DNA of 54,020 bases from an uncultured Paracoccaceae bacterium (GCA_947498985.1 CANMMF010000017.1:1-54020); one strand, 5' to 3'. Counted from the stretch's first letter, positions 43,379 to 52,036 are shown. Notes: generated from the letters alone by a model not told the origin. Made by a program: numbers and translations.

Positions 43379-45004
43379 TCAGTCGGCGGCCGCGCGGTAG
43401 ATGTCCTTGACGTACCAGTTGTTTTCCACGTTCTCCATCGGCCAGTTCCGGATCGCGGGATCGAGCACGAAGTTCTGCGTGTAATGGTAGATCGGCAGGA
43501 TCGCCATGTCCTCGGCAAGGATCTTTTCCACCTGCGTGTAGGTTGCCTGCGGATCGGATTCGGTCAGGCTCAGATCCATCAGCCGGTCCACTTCGGGGTT
43601 GGAATACTTGCCGTCATTGTTGTCGTTGTTGGTGGTCAGCAGATCGAGGAAGGTCGACGCCTCGTTGTAATCGCCGCACCAGGCCGACCGCGCGACATCG
43701 AAGTTCTGATTGCCGCGGATATCCAGGTAGGACTGCCATTCGTAATTGTTGAGCTGTGTCGACACGCCCAGCGGACGCCACATCTGGCTGATGACCGTGG
43801 CGATCTGCTTGTGATTTTCGGATGTGTTGTAGATCAGGTTGATCTCGATGGGATTGTCCGGCCCGTAGCCCGCCTCGGCCATCAGCGCCTTGGCGCGTTC
43901 CAGACGTTCCTGCTGGCTCCAGTCCGCATAGTCGATGCTGGGCAGTTCGAACCCGGCTGTCGCCCAGTGGGTGAAGCTGAAGGCCGGGGCCTGACCGGCC
44001 TGCAGCACCCGGTCGGTGATGACGCTGCGGTCGATGGCATAGCTCAGCGCCTGACGCACGCGGACGTCCTGCAGCGCTTCATGCCCGCTCTCTGACTGGT
44101 TGACCGTGTAATAATAGGAACACAGCCGCGGCACGGAATGCGCCACATCGGGCGCCTCGGCCTCCAGCCGCGGAAAGCTGCCCGCTGGCAGATCGTCCAT
44201 CATGTCGAATTCGCCGGCCTGAAACCGGGTCAGCGCCTGGTTCACGTCATTGATGACATAGCCGGTAACCTCTTTGATGATCACCTCGTCCGCACCCCAG
44301 TATTCCGGGTTCGGCTTGAGCCGGAAGAACTCGTTCACTGCGATGTCATCGAGCACGTATGCCCCGTTCGAGACGATATTTTCCGGGTTGGTCCAGTTGG
44401 CGCCATGCGCCTCGATGGTCGGTCGGTGGGTCGGCATGAAGGTGTAGTGCACGGCCATCTGCGGGAAATAGGGCAGCGGCTGCGCAAGCGTGACCTCGAG
44501 CGTGTGATCGTCCACCGCGCGCACGCCCAGCGAGTCGGGTGCGCTGTCACCGGCAATGACTGCGCCGGCGTTCTCGATCTTGCTCAGTTCCACATACCAG
44601 GCGTATTCCGACGCGGTCGCCGGGTCGGCCGCGCGCTGCCAGGCAAAGACAAAATCCTGCGCCGTGACCGGATCGCCGTTTGACCACTTGGCATCGTCGC
44701 GCAGTTTGAAGGTCCAGGTCGTGTTGTCCTCGGACGACCATTCGGTCGCCACGCCGGGCCGCAGCGTGCCGTCGGCGTTCTGCGTCAGCAGGCCCTCGAA
44801 TAGCTGACGCGCCACGTGACCGCCGGCGGTTTCCTCGATCAGCTGCGGATCAATGGAGGGAAACTGGTCGAGCAGCCGGTAACTGAACGTCTGATCCGAT
44901 GCCAGCGCGTCACCGGTGATCGGGTGGGCCTCCTGCGCCCAGGACGCAGTACCGACAGTGGCGCTCAGCAGGCCGGTGGTGGCGAGAAGCATGACTTTGT
45001 TCAT
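43379..45004 (-). CDS. Peptide-type ABC transporter substrate-binding protein (SBP family 5)
   Basis: A 541-residue OppA-like protein with a signal peptide (MNKVMLLATTGLLSATVGTA then SWA, cut before QEAHP). The motif FKLRDDAKWSNGDPVTAQDF (about residues 95-115) followed by FAWQRAADP is typical of OppA from Gram-negative bacteria. DQFPSIDPQLIEETAGGHVA and a C-terminal PIYHYTQNFVLDPAIRNW complete the pattern. OppA proteins bind peptides of 2-5 residues with little sequence preference, or muropeptides. It is first in its operon, and the rest follows on the same strand. The gene faces away from the replication region. Confidence 0.93.
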   Translation of the reverse strand: MNKVMLLATTGLLSATVGTASWAQEAHPITGDALASDQTFSYRLLDQFPSIDPQLIEETAGGHVARQLFEGLLTQNADGTLRPGVATEWSSEDNTTWTFKLRDDAKWSNGDPVTAQDFVFAWQRAADPATASEYAWYVELSKIENAGAVIAGDSAPDSLGVRAVDDHTLEVTLAQPLPYFPQMAVHYTFMPTHRPTIEAHGANWTNPENIVSNGAYVLDDIAVNEFFRLKPNPEYWGADEVIIKEVTGYVINDVNQALTRFQAGEFDMMDDLPAGSFPRLEAEAPDVAHSVPRLCSYYYTVNQSESGHEALQDVRVRQALSYAIDRSVITDRVLQAGQAPAFSFTHWATAGFELPSIDYADWSQQERLERAKALMAEAGYGPDNPIEINLIYNTSENHKQIATVISQMWRPLGVSTQLNNYEWQSYLDIRGNQNFDVARSAWCGDYNEASTFLDLLTTNNDNNDGKYSNPEVDRLMDLSLTESDPQATYTQVEKILAEDMAILPIYHYTQNFVLDPAIRNWPMENVENNWYVKDIYRAAAD

Positions 45005-45815
45005 GGGAACCTCCGTGTTGTTTTTGTCTATCGCGCTTGGAGAAAGTAGCGGGTCTTTTCTGCAACCGTTGCGAATCTATCTCACACGTCATGGGTGGAC
45101 GCTAACACAATTTTAACCAGTCTGCAGAGAGCCCGCCGGGTTTCCCTTGCGCCACCCTGAAGAAAGTGCCTAGAATATATACAACTTTAACGGGAATTTG
45201 CATCGTCCTGAAGTCAGGTAGGCGGAGCAACGGCTTTGGCCTGCTTCGCCGCGCTTGCCGACGCATTCGGTCCCGATCAGCGAGTCCGTCGATCCGAGGC
45301 ACATCCGATAAGACACCATCGGTTATGCGTCGGCACAAGCCGCGAGGAAAGGTGACGGCGCCAATGCCCCGTCCTTGGCCACTCCCCTTAAGCGGTGCAA
45401 CGCACATCCGCTGATCTTCCCGCCACGGCCTTGATCCCCCCTGCCCTATCAGTGAACGGGTCGCTTGCGTTAGATCGTAGAGAGGCAAATCGTAAGGGAT
45501 CCGGCGGACTTGCAGTAAGCGTCGATCCGCGTGGCGAACGCGGCCGGATTTGCCGCGTGTGTTCCAGGACCGCAATGGCGCATACCGACCGATCTTTCCG
45601 GCGCGACAAGCCTTAGTATCACACATGCGATGTCGACGGTGACGGCACCGCGGGCAAGGTCTGTGTCTCGCGATTTTGCGCGCAAGCGCCACGATGGCGG
45701 TGCGAAATAGCGGATGCTGGATCCTGCAGGCAGCTTGGGACAAGGGGACCGTGAATGAGCGTCAATCCGATATCGCGAGTGGGATGGCGGGCGCTGAGCA
45801 GCTTTTGTGTCGAGT
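45005..45815. other. Long intergenic region between oppA and the replication locus
   Basis: About 800 bp with several open frames on both strands, the longest 213 codons (minus strand, 45102-45743). None has a recognisable domain or good ribosome-binding site, and the residue composition of those frames is Arg/Pro-rich as in shadow frames. The section at 45040-45200 is AT-richer and probably contains the oppA promoter. The rest is unexplained sequence next to the candidate partition sites. Confidence 0.4.
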
Positions 45816-45831
45816 GTCCACCGCGGTGGAC
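45816..45831. promoter_or_regulatory. Candidate parS centromere, copy 1 (16-bp palindrome)
   Basis: GTCCACCGCGGTGGAC is a perfect 16-bp palindrome. An identical core recurs at 45979-45994 and a near-copy occurs in repC. repABC plasmids carry such palindromes as RepB-binding partition sites, with a sequence specific to each compatibility group. The role here is inferred from position and repetition. Confidence 0.7.
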
Positions 45832-45975
45832 GTTTGGGTTGAAGGCTGGCGAACGTCCGATTGACCGCTGATCATTCTCAATTTCATCACGTTGATCACC
45901 TCGTCGCCCCTGCTCTCGCGTCCCATAGATCCGCCGTTTCCCATCTGACCACACGCCACCGGTCTGAGAAGGACA

Positions 45976-45997
45976 GATGTCCACCGCGGTGGACATC
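45976..45997. promoter_or_regulatory. Candidate parS centromere, copy 2 (22-bp palindrome)
   Basis: GATGTCCACCGCGGTGGACA plus TC gives a perfect 22-bp palindrome around the same 16-bp core as copy 1. It overlaps the repC stop codon (45996-45998). The longer symmetry may make it the stronger RepB site. Confidence 0.75.
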
Positions 45998-47051
45998 AGA
46001 CCGTCCGGCAATTGCTCACGGAGAGACGTTTGATCAGCGCTGCAGGATCAAACTGATGCTGCCTTTGCCCAAGAGTGATGCTGTGGAAATACGCTCCAAA
46101 GTCTCTGATACGTTGGCCAAGCTGAAGCATGATGAAGATTGCACAGGACGCCTTTCGCGCTCCAACCGCATTCCTTGCTTTTTCGAATGTCTCCGGATGT
46201 ATTCCCATCATTGGCGCGAGAGTTCGAGCATGATCCTCTATGTCAAACCAATTTCTCAGATCGTTGGTGGAAAACGACATGGCCTGATCGCAGATTGATG
46301 TCAGCATCTGTGGCTTAAGCACGTCACCGGTTTGTTTCTCTTCTAAATCTTTTTTTCCTTTTTCAGACCTAGATTGGTGCCGGACAGTTTGTCCGTCATT
46401 GGCGGGCAGTTTCGTCGTTTCCGGGATGTCCACCGATGTGGACAAAAGCTGGCATTTTGCGTCCGTGTCGGCAAGAAGCGCACGATACTCACGCAGGCTC
46501 AGCTTTCTTCTCAGCGCTTGGCGGGTTTCCCGGACAAATGTGCTTTCGGGATCATGCTCTTCCAGATGAGCGAGCCTTGTCAGGATCTGTTTGCGCAGAA
46601 AGATCCGGTCTCTTCGACTGTTTTCCATCTCTTGTGCGAGGGCGATAAGCTCGTCGGCACGGCGCAGCAGCGGGGCCAGAGACAGACCGTAGCTGATGCA
46701 GTCACCTCCGGATGAGCGCACGCGGTAGCGTTTGCGGTTCCCGCTGTCATTGCGCGTGATGAAACCGAGCTCGACAAAGCGGCTGATATGCCTGCGGAGC
46801 GTCCGCTCGTCGATACCGCCAACCCGCTGGCAGATGGAGATGTTGGATGCAAAGACCGTTTCGCCATGGCCTGGCTTCAGAAAGCTCAGCATGGCTTGAA
46901 GGGTCTGGATGTGCCCGGGACGAAGGCCGAAGACGCTGCGCGCATCCCTGAGGGCTCTGAAGATGGTCCAGATGTCGGTTTCGGACGCCAGGGCAGGGCT
47001 GGGTGCTGCATCAGCACCAGCGGCTCCGATCGATGGTTTTGTGAATGCCAT
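45996..47051 (-). CDS. repC: RepC replication initiator of a repABC replicon
   Basis: A 351-residue initiator. The N-terminal winged-helix region (about residues 30-130; GLRPGHIQTLQAMLSFLKPG, ISICQRVGGIDERTLRRHIS, RFVELGFITRNDSGNRKRYR) is the RepC DNA-binding domain, and LSLAPLL and ALAQEMENSRR follow as in relatives. A linker of low conservation precedes a C-terminal RepC domain (DLRNWFDIEDHARTLAPMMG). The ATG at 47051 gives the usual N-terminus (MAFTKPS); the open frame continues to 47138 without family similarity. It is third in repA-repB-repC. Its 238-bp leader probably contains the antisense RNA, and a degenerate parS-like palindrome lies within its coding sequence (46427-46444). RepC is usually active in cis on an origin inside its own gene. 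Confidence 0.93.
   Translation of the reverse strand: MAFTKPSIGAAGADAAPSPALASETDIWTIFRALRDARSVFGLRPGHIQTLQAMLSFLKPGHGETVFASNISICQRVGGIDERTLRRHISRFVELGFITRNDSGNRKRYRVRSSGGDCISYGLSLAPLLRRADELIALAQEMENSRRDRIFLRKQILTRLAHLEEHDPESTFVRETRQALRRKLSLREYRALLADTDAKCQLLSTSVDIPETTKLPANDGQTVRHQSRSEKGKKDLEEKQTGDVLKPQMLTSICDQAMSFSTNDLRNWFDIEDHARTLAPMMGIHPETFEKARNAVGARKASCAIFIMLQLGQRIRDFGAYFHSITLGQRQHQFDPAALIKRLSVSNCRTV
46427..46444. promoter_or_regulatory. Degenerate parS-like palindrome within repC
   Basis: TGTCCACCGATGTGGACA matches the core of the two candidate parS copies in 14 of 16 positions and keeps both outer arms. It encodes part of the variable linker of RepC. It may be a weaker RepB or RepC binding site or chance retention. 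Confidence 0.45.
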
Positions 47052-47152
47052 GACATGTGAACGATGACCGCTTGGCCCACAACTTCCCCGGCTCTTCCCG
47101 CGATGTCTCGCGAGAAAAGGCAACAAAAAGACGTCCACCGAATCAGTGACTC

Positions 47153-47181
47153 TTGACCGCTTTGCTGGAGGTTGCTACATC
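47153..47181 (+). promoter_or_regulatory. Candidate promoter of the repABC antisense RNA
   Basis: TTGACC (47153-47158), a 17-bp spacer and TACATC (47176-47181) lie on the plus strand, opposite to repC, in the repB-repC gap. Transcription would start near 47188, just ahead of the hairpin at 47204-47233. Confidence 0.6.
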
Positions 47182-47187
47182 ATGGAT

Positions 47188-47240
47188 GCTAATCTGATGA
47201 TGAGGGCTCTCCGGGGGAAACCTTGGGGGGCTCTTTTCTT
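47188..47240 (+). ncRNA. Putative countertranscribed RNA (ctRNA) antisense to the repC leader
   Basis: repABC plasmids encode a short antisense RNA in the repB-repC gap that limits RepC synthesis and gives incompatibility. Here a promoter-like pair precedes a hairpin: GGGCTCTCC (47204-47212) pairs over its whole length with GGGGGGCTC (47225-47233) if three G-U pairs are allowed, followed by TTTTCTTTTC. On the opposite strand the wobble positions become A-C mismatches, so the terminator works only in the antisense direction. Predicted length is about 50-55 nt. The start point and function are inferred. Confidence 0.65.
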
Positions 47241-47289
47241 TTCGGTCTTCGTCTTTCTCCTTTGCTCGTGGTTTGCCTTGCGACCAGGG

Positions 47290-48258
47290 TCAGGACCCCG
47301 GGCCGCTCTCACTCCGCCATTGCTCGAAAAGCTGCAAAAGCGTGGCTTCTGCACGCTTTTCAAGCCACTGGCCAAAGTCCGGGTGGTCTTTTCTGGAAAT
47401 CTTGATGGCAATCGCCCTGTCGTCGACCGTCAGCGTGCCAAGCGACCGTCCGGTCTCATCCCTGACCACGGAGGTCTGGCCACGACCGACCGGCCCCTTA
47501 GTCCCTCGCGCCTCGCGAGAGCAAGCTGTGTATACCGCCTGAAATTTCTCGGGACTGGGGGTGTCGTCGGGCAGGGCGGCAATGGCTTGCCTTGCAATGT
47601 CCACCACGCCGATCTTCTTTGACAAGGCTGCCAGATCACTCCATTGACGCCGCCCGATGCCATGAGCGGGTCCGATCAGCGGAACAAGCCCGTCCGGCAA
47701 TTGCTCGATGACGACCCGGTGATTGGAAACGCCTTGCCGCGTCAGGCCCAGAGCGTCCTGAATGACGCCGGGTTTGTACCCAGATTCCTGCATCTCTTTG
47801 ATAAACAGGGCTTTTTCTATAAAGGATGGATCCAGCCTCAGGTTGTTTTCCTGGCCCTGCGCGATCAGCGAGGCGTCATCGTCCAGAGTGCGAACGATTG
47901 CCTTGACCGTCCCGCCGACCTTTCGGATTGCTGCAAGCCTCCGGCGGCCATAGATGATGCGGTACCTGTCCGGCTGGCCCGACGGGCGGACCATGATCGG
48001 CACTTGTTGACCATGTTTCGAGATGCTCTCAGCCAGATCATCGATGCTGGCATCCTCCAGCACCAACCGATCTCTGAGACCGTCCACATCGATCTGGACG
48101 GGGTCGATATCGCGGATCGAATTGGCCGTGATCTCGCGCAGCGAGTCGCGTAATCCGCCAACAGATCCCGGCAGCTTTGCCGGTTTTACCGGGGCAGGGG
48201 AGGGGGCTGCGCCCGCCTTTTCGTGTTTCGGAGGCTGGTTGAAGATATTCCGTGCCAT
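47290..48258 (-). CDS. repB: RepB, ParB-type centromere-binding partition protein
   Basis: A 322-residue ParB-family protein. Residues about 60-150 form the ParB nuclease-like (CTPase) fold, with SISKHGQQVPIMVRP, YGRRRLAAIRKVGG and IAQGQENNLRLDPSFIEKAL. The helix-turn-helix (about 160-190; VIQDALGLTRQGVSNHRVVI) and RepB C-terminal domain follow. The ATG at 48258 (MARNIFNQPP) overlaps the repA stop by one base (TGATG). It binds parS and is moved by the RepA ATPase. The 16-22 bp palindromes downstream of repC are the likely targets. Confidence 0.94.
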   Translation of the reverse strand: MARNIFNQPPKHEKAGAAPSPAPVKPAKLPGSVGGLRDSLREITANSIRDIDPVQIDVDGLRDRLVLEDASIDDLAESISKHGQQVPIMVRPSGQPDRYRIIYGRRRLAAIRKVGGTVKAIVRTLDDDASLIAQGQENNLRLDPSFIEKALFIKEMQESGYKPGVIQDALGLTRQGVSNHRVVIEQLPDGLVPLIGPAHGIGRRQWSDLAALSKKIGVVDIARQAIAALPDDTPSPEKFQAVYTACSREARGTKGPVGRGQTSVVRDETGRSLGTLTVDDRAIAIKISRKDHPDFGQWLEKRAEATLLQLFEQWRSESGPGS

Positions 48259-49457
48259 CAGCGACGCCCCCATGCCATCTGGATCGTCTGCTCAAGCTCG
48301 TCGGCCACACCGTTCACGCTGGTCAGCGCACGATCAATGGTTTTCCTGATGAACTGGCTGGGATCGACCTCGTAGACGGTTTGCTGGGTCATTCCGGCAT
48401 CCGAAATTGCCGTCGACTTCAACATCGGCTCTGTCATGACCTGACCGGCCAGAATTGATCTAAGGTAGCCCGCCATCTGGGTCTGAGGCCCGTCCGATGG
48501 CTCGTATCTCGTGATCAGGAATTTCACGAAATCCCAGCTCACACGCCGACCGATGGCGTCCTCGACGGCTTTTACCGTTTCCGAGGCAAGTTTCAGGAAC
48601 TGGCTCATGGACGCGATGTCCAGCATGCCGGGCACAACGGTCACCAACAGCCCTGTCGAGGCGGCCAATGCGGTCAATGTAAGAAACCCCAGTTGGGGCG
48701 GGCAGTCGATCAGCACGATGTCGTAGTCCGCTTCCACCTCTTCCAGCGCCCGCGACAGGCGCTCGGCAAAAATCGGCTGCACCCGCCGTGCAAGGGCGTT
48801 TGCCGTCTCGGTCTCGTATTCCGAGAGCATCAACCCGGCCGGAACCATGTCGAGTTTGTGGAAATAGGTCTTTTGAATGACCTCAGAGAGAGGGGTCTGA
48901 TCCTCATATCTCAGGGCATCGTAGATCGTGCCGCCATCGGCGAACTCGAGCTCGGGCCGAAAGCCGAAAAATGTGGTGAGACTTGCTTGCGGATCGAGGT
49001 CCAGGACCAACACACGGTAGCCGCGCAAGGCGTAGCGTTGGGCAAGATGGATTGTCGCGGTCGTCTTGGACGACCCGCCCTTGAAGTTGACGACCGAGAT
49101 GACCTGAAGGCGGTCGCCATCACGGCGTCCGGGGCGATAGGCCTCGGCGTTCTTGCCCGTGCGCTCCAGGACGTCGCGCAACTCATCGACCTCCCCGGCC
49201 GTGTAGAACCTGTGGCCCCGGTTGTCCGTGTGGACGTCGGGAAAGCTGCCGTCCTTGTGCCGGTTGCGCAGGTTGGACGTGCTGACGCGCAGAAGGCCGG
49301 CCACTTCGGTGGAACTGAAGCGCCTGAGGGATTTCCGCGCTTCCGGCTCGAACGCAATCTTCATCTGACGGTCCAGAGACTCGGCCAGATTGTCGGCAAA
49401 CGCGCCGATGTCGGAAGAGCCTATACCCTGTGAATATCCAACGTTACGATCATCCAT
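48258..49457 (-). CDS. repA: RepA, ParA-type partition ATPase
   Basis: A 399-residue ATPase of the repABC type. An N-terminal MerR-like helix-turn-helix (about residues 46-92; FSSTEVAGLLRVSTSNLRNR) precedes the deviant Walker A FKGGSSKTT (about 125-133). LVLDLDPQASLTTFFGFRP is Walker A' and DIVLIDCPPQLGFLTLTALA Walker B. RepA moves RepB-bound DNA and, through the N-terminal domain, represses its own operon. The operator is probably the inverted repeat at 49500-49542 just upstream. It is first of three genes transcribed leftward. Confidence 0.95.
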   Translation of the reverse strand: MDDRNVGYSQGIGSSDIGAFADNLAESLDRQMKIAFEPEARKSLRRFSSTEVAGLLRVSTSNLRNRHKDGSFPDVHTDNRGHRFYTAGEVDELRDVLERTGKNAEAYRPGRRDGDRLQVISVVNFKGGSSKTTATIHLAQRYALRGYRVLVLDLDPQASLTTFFGFRPELEFADGGTIYDALRYEDQTPLSEVIQKTYFHKLDMVPAGLMLSEYETETANALARRVQPIFAERLSRALEEVEADYDIVLIDCPPQLGFLTLTALAASTGLLVTVVPGMLDIASMSQFLKLASETVKAVEDAIGRRVSWDFVKFLITRYEPSDGPQTQMAGYLRSILAGQVMTEPMLKSTAISDAGMTQQTVYEVDPSQFIRKTIDRALTSVNGVADELEQTIQMAWGRR

Positions 49458-49499
49458 GTCCTGCCGCCTCGTCCCGGCCTTTGCTAAGGCTCTTGGTCA

Positions 49500-49542
49500 T
49501 TCTGACGGCGCGTAGAGTGCCTGACGCGTTTTGCCGTCAGAA
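49500..49542. promoter_or_regulatory. Inverted repeat upstream of repA, probable RepA operator
   Basis: TTCTGACGGC (49500-49509) and GCCGTCAGAA (49533-49542) are perfect 10-bp inverted repeats with 23 bp between them. They begin 43 bp upstream of the repA start. Autorepression of repABC by RepA at such sites is established in the family; for this replicon it is an inference. Confidence 0.6.
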
Positions 49543-49888
49543 CGGGAATGCCACGATCCCGTGAGTCCGGCAAGAAGAATCTAGATCTGGTGGAAAAGTT
49601 ATCCACAGCACCAATCTCCGTCTTGTCGATCAGAAAATTCTAAATCATTGAATTCCATTAACTATTACGGATTTCGCCGGGTGTTGCTGCGAGAACCGGC
49701 AAGATCTGACCCGTCGACCCGGGTGCAGGCATCGGTTGCACAAATCGACCGCGGGCTCTCTGTGAGCCGGATGATTCTGCAAAGCAACGCCAACAAGCGG
49801 TCCGGGTACCATGGCGCCTCGCTTCAGATCGGCAAGCAGACCCTTAACCGCGTCCGGCGATGCGATGACCTTGTTTGCGCGACGCTTC

Positions 49889-49914
49889 GGATATACATTA
49901 GCTTGTGTATATCC
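49889..49914. promoter_or_regulatory. Inverted repeat upstream of vapB, probable VapBC operator
   Basis: GGATATACA (49889-49897) and TGTATATCC (49906-49914) are perfect 9-bp inverted repeats with an 8-bp spacer, 17 bp before the vapB start. AbrB-type antitoxins typically autoregulate through palindromes overlapping the promoter, and TATACA could double as a -10 element. Confidence 0.65.
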
Positions 49915-49931
49915 ATTTTCGGGAGGATCAC

Positions 49932-50159
49932 ATGCAAGTTGCAAAATGGGGGAACTCGCTCGCGGTACGGCTGCCCGCCGATCTTGTGCGGGAACTGGGC
50001 CTGAAAGAGGGGGACCAGATCGATCTGGTCAAGGACGACGAAAGCATTCTCGTTCGACGCCAGCCTCGGGCGGATGAGGTTCTGCACGGACTGCGACGCT
50101 TCCGGGGAAAGCTGCCCAAAGAAGCGCGTCTGAGCCGCGACGCCGCGCATGAGCGCTGA
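49932..50159 (+). CDS. vapB: VapB-type antitoxin (SpoVT/AbrB domain)
   Basis: A 75-residue antitoxin. Residues 1-47 form a swapped-hairpin AbrB DNA-binding domain (MQVAKWGNSLAVRLPADLVR, LGLKEGDQIDLV), and the charged C-terminal tail would wrap and inhibit the toxin. The ATG at 49932 follows GGAGGATC; an in-frame start at 49905 lies inside the operator repeat. It overlaps vapC by 11 bp, as is usual for the pair. It presumably stabilises the plasmid by post-segregational killing. Confidence 0.92.
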   Translation: MQVAKWGNSLAVRLPADLVRELGLKEGDQIDLVKDDESILVRRQPRADEVLHGLRRFRGKLPKEARLSRDAAHER

Positions 50160-50544
50160 CTTCGCCGATACCAATGTCATTCTCTACCTGCTCGACGATG
50201 GTCCCAAGGCGGATCGTGCCGAAGTCATTCTGGGGCAGGGGCCGCGGATCAGCGTGCAGGTCCTGAACGAAGCGCTCGTCAACTGCCGCAGGAAGGCGGG
50301 GCTGAGCTGGCAAGAGACGGGCGCGTTCCTTGCGGGCATCCAGTCCTTGTGCCAGGTCGAGACTCTGACGCTCCAAACCCACCAGGTGGGCCGCGCCTTG
50401 GCGGAGACATACCAGCTCTCGGTCTATGACGCGATGATTGTGGCGGCTGCTCTTATTGCAGGGTGCACGACGCTGTGGAGCGAGGATATGCACGACGGAT
50501 TGCTGGTTGAGGATCAGTTGCGCGTCGTCAATCCATTCGCCTGA
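50149..50544 (+). CDS. vapC: VapC-type PIN-domain ribonuclease toxin
   Basis: A 131-residue PIN-domain protein. Metal-binding acidic residues are in ADTNVILYLLD (Asp7), LNEALVN (Glu, about 43), SVYDAMIVAAAL (Asp, about 96) and LWSEDMHDGL (Asp, about 115), the full PIN set. VapC toxins cleave tRNA or rRNA and are neutralised by VapB. The length is normal and the gene looks intact. Its place beside repABC suggests a plasmid-maintenance role. Confidence 0.92.
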   Translation: MSADFADTNVILYLLDDGPKADRAEVILGQGPRISVQVLNEALVNCRRKAGLSWQETGAFLAGIQSLCQVETLTLQTHQVGRALAETYQLSVYDAMIVAAALIAGCTTLWSEDMHDGLLVEDQLRVVNPFA

Positions 50545-50783
50545 CCGTGAAATGGGCTGCAACCTTGCAATCGTTCCATGGGTCGGAAGATTTGCACATC
50601 TGGAGTTACTGCGCGGATCGCAAGAACCCCAGCTTCGCCGCGCGCTCCGGCAACATCCTGACCGAAGACCGCTGCCGACCCGCGCGGCCCTGCGGTGTAC
50701 GTTCGCGTATCGCCTATAGAGAGCATCAGAACGGCCGTGTGCAATTTTTGGTAGCGCCAGTAAACGACCGGTGGAACGCGCGA

Positions 50784-51932
50784 TCAGAGCCCTGCAGCCT
50801 TGGTCAGATTTACCCGGAACCGATCCCGACGGCGCTGATAGCGGCGGGTCATCTCGGCCGACGCATGTCCAAGCTGCTTCTGGACGTAGCGCTCATCAAC
50901 CTCCGCCGAAGAGGCCAGCCCGGCGCGCAAGCTGTGTCCAGAAAACAGCGCCAGGCGCTCTTTCTCTGGCAGCCCGGCTCGGATGCCGGATTTCAGAACA
51001 GTGGATTTGATGAGGCGGGCGACGTGCTTGTCTGACAGGCGCGCCTCCAGGGCCTTTTTGCCATCACGGGACGTGCGCACGAAGACCGGCCCGAAGTCGA
51101 TCTTCGCAAAGTGCAGCCATTGTTCAAGCGCATGAACAGGGCAGGTCTGCTCCGACGAGCCACGCCCGATCTCGACCTCGCGCCATCCGGTCTTGGCGTT
51201 CAGGGTCAGCACCGCACCGTCTGCGAGAATTTCCATCCAGCCGCCGGCCTCCGGCGTGTCGTCCTTTCCGACATCCAGGCTGACGATCTCGCTGCGACGT
51301 AACCCGCCAGCGTAGCCGATGAGCAGCATGGCCCGGTCCCTGAGCCCGCGCAGATCGAAGGGCAGGGTGGCTACCATGGCCAGAATGTCCTCGGGCAGGA
51401 TCGCTTCCTTCTGCACCGGAGGGCGCGCGTGTTTGCGTTTGATCCCGGCCAGAACAGTGGCGATGTGGCGGTCTTTGCGATCAAGCGTGAACCCGCGCTG
51501 CGCGTAGTTCCAGGCGAGACCGGAGAGGCGGCGATCGATGGTCGAAACGGACAGGGTCGCGCTATCTGCAGAGGCAAGATCAGCGAGGTACAACCCGACG
51601 AGTGCAGGCGACGGAGGCAGCGCTTCCGATCCACGCATCCGGCACCACCGGGCAAAATGCGCCCAATCGGCTTTGTAGGCTTTCAGAGTGTTCTCGGAGG
51701 CGGCACTGCGGGCATAGTCCTTTGCGGTTTCGACCAGCCGATCGAGGGTGCCGGATCCGGCTGTATGAGCAGGCAGAGCGAACTGGTCGCCAGATCGCGC
51801 GCCGCTCTCATCAAGATGAACGTCGCTCGCCGCCTCCTCGGACGCTGAGCTCGAAATCTCATCCTGAAGCTGCTCTGAAGGTGGCGATTTGCGCCGATTA
51901 TTGCCGGACTCATGCTGTCGTTCTTGTTTCAT
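50784..51932 (-). CDS. Tyrosine recombinase / integrase
   Basis: A 382-residue site-specific recombinase. A SAM-like core-binding domain (about residues 62-160; ENTLKAYKADWAHFARWCRM) precedes the catalytic domain. Catalytic residues are Arg212 or Arg213 (YAGGLRRSEIVSL), His333 and Arg336 (SGHSLRAGLAS), His356 (QLGHASAEM) and the nucleophile Tyr366 (TRRYQRR). The set is complete. The first 55 residues are charged and low-complexity. Its start codon lies within a 25-bp direct repeat that also occurs upstream. It could be a plasmid resolvase or the integrase of a small mobile element together with the adjacent tni remnants. Confidence 0.9.
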   Translation of the reverse strand: MKQERQHESGNNRRKSPPSEQLQDEISSSASEEAASDVHLDESGARSGDQFALPAHTAGSGTLDRLVETAKDYARSAASENTLKAYKADWAHFARWCRMRGSEALPPSPALVGLYLADLASADSATLSVSTIDRRLSGLAWNYAQRGFTLDRKDRHIATVLAGIKRKHARPPVQKEAILPEDILAMVATLPFDLRGLRDRAMLLIGYAGGLRRSEIVSLDVGKDDTPEAGGWMEILADGAVLTLNAKTGWREVEIGRGSSEQTCPVHALEQWLHFAKIDFGPVFVRTSRDGKKALEARLSDKHVARLIKSTVLKSGIRAGLPEKERLALFSGHSLRAGLASSAEVDERYVQKQLGHASAEMTRRYQRRRDRFRVNLTKAAGL

Positions 51933-51994
51933 TGCCGGACTCTAAGTTGTTGATTTTATGAGAGACATATTCCTGTTTCATTTCTGGATTCTAA
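51900..51994. repeat. Iterated repeats around the integrase start codon
   Basis: A 25-bp unit occurs at 51921-51945 and 51970-51994 (21 of 25 identical, 49-bp period), and its part ATTGCCGGACTC recurs at 51900-51911. The integrase start codon lies within the middle copy. Such spaced repeats could be recombinase arm sites, transposon-end repeats or a regulatory array. Confidence 0.6.
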
Positions 51995-52036
51995 TTTCGT
52001 TATCGGACATAAGATAGTGTTTTCTGGGTTCCGGGC

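Larger units (their letters stand above)
49458..49931. other. Intergenic region between repA and vapB
   Basis: Apart from the repA operator and the vapB inverted repeat, no gene is seen. The section 49580-49670 is AT-rich and contains TTATCCACA (49599-49607), a DnaA-box match often found near plasmid replication genes. Short frames on both strands are unconvincing. Confidence 0.5.

Noticed and set aside
45102-45743. A possible 213-residue protein near the replication region
   Set aside because: It is Arg/Pro-rich, has no ribosome-binding site or motif, and several competing frames occur in the same stretch.
50545-50783. A short gene between vapC and the integrase
   Set aside because: Frames here overlap the integrase end, have no ribosome-binding site and match no family. 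I treat the 240 bp as non-coding.
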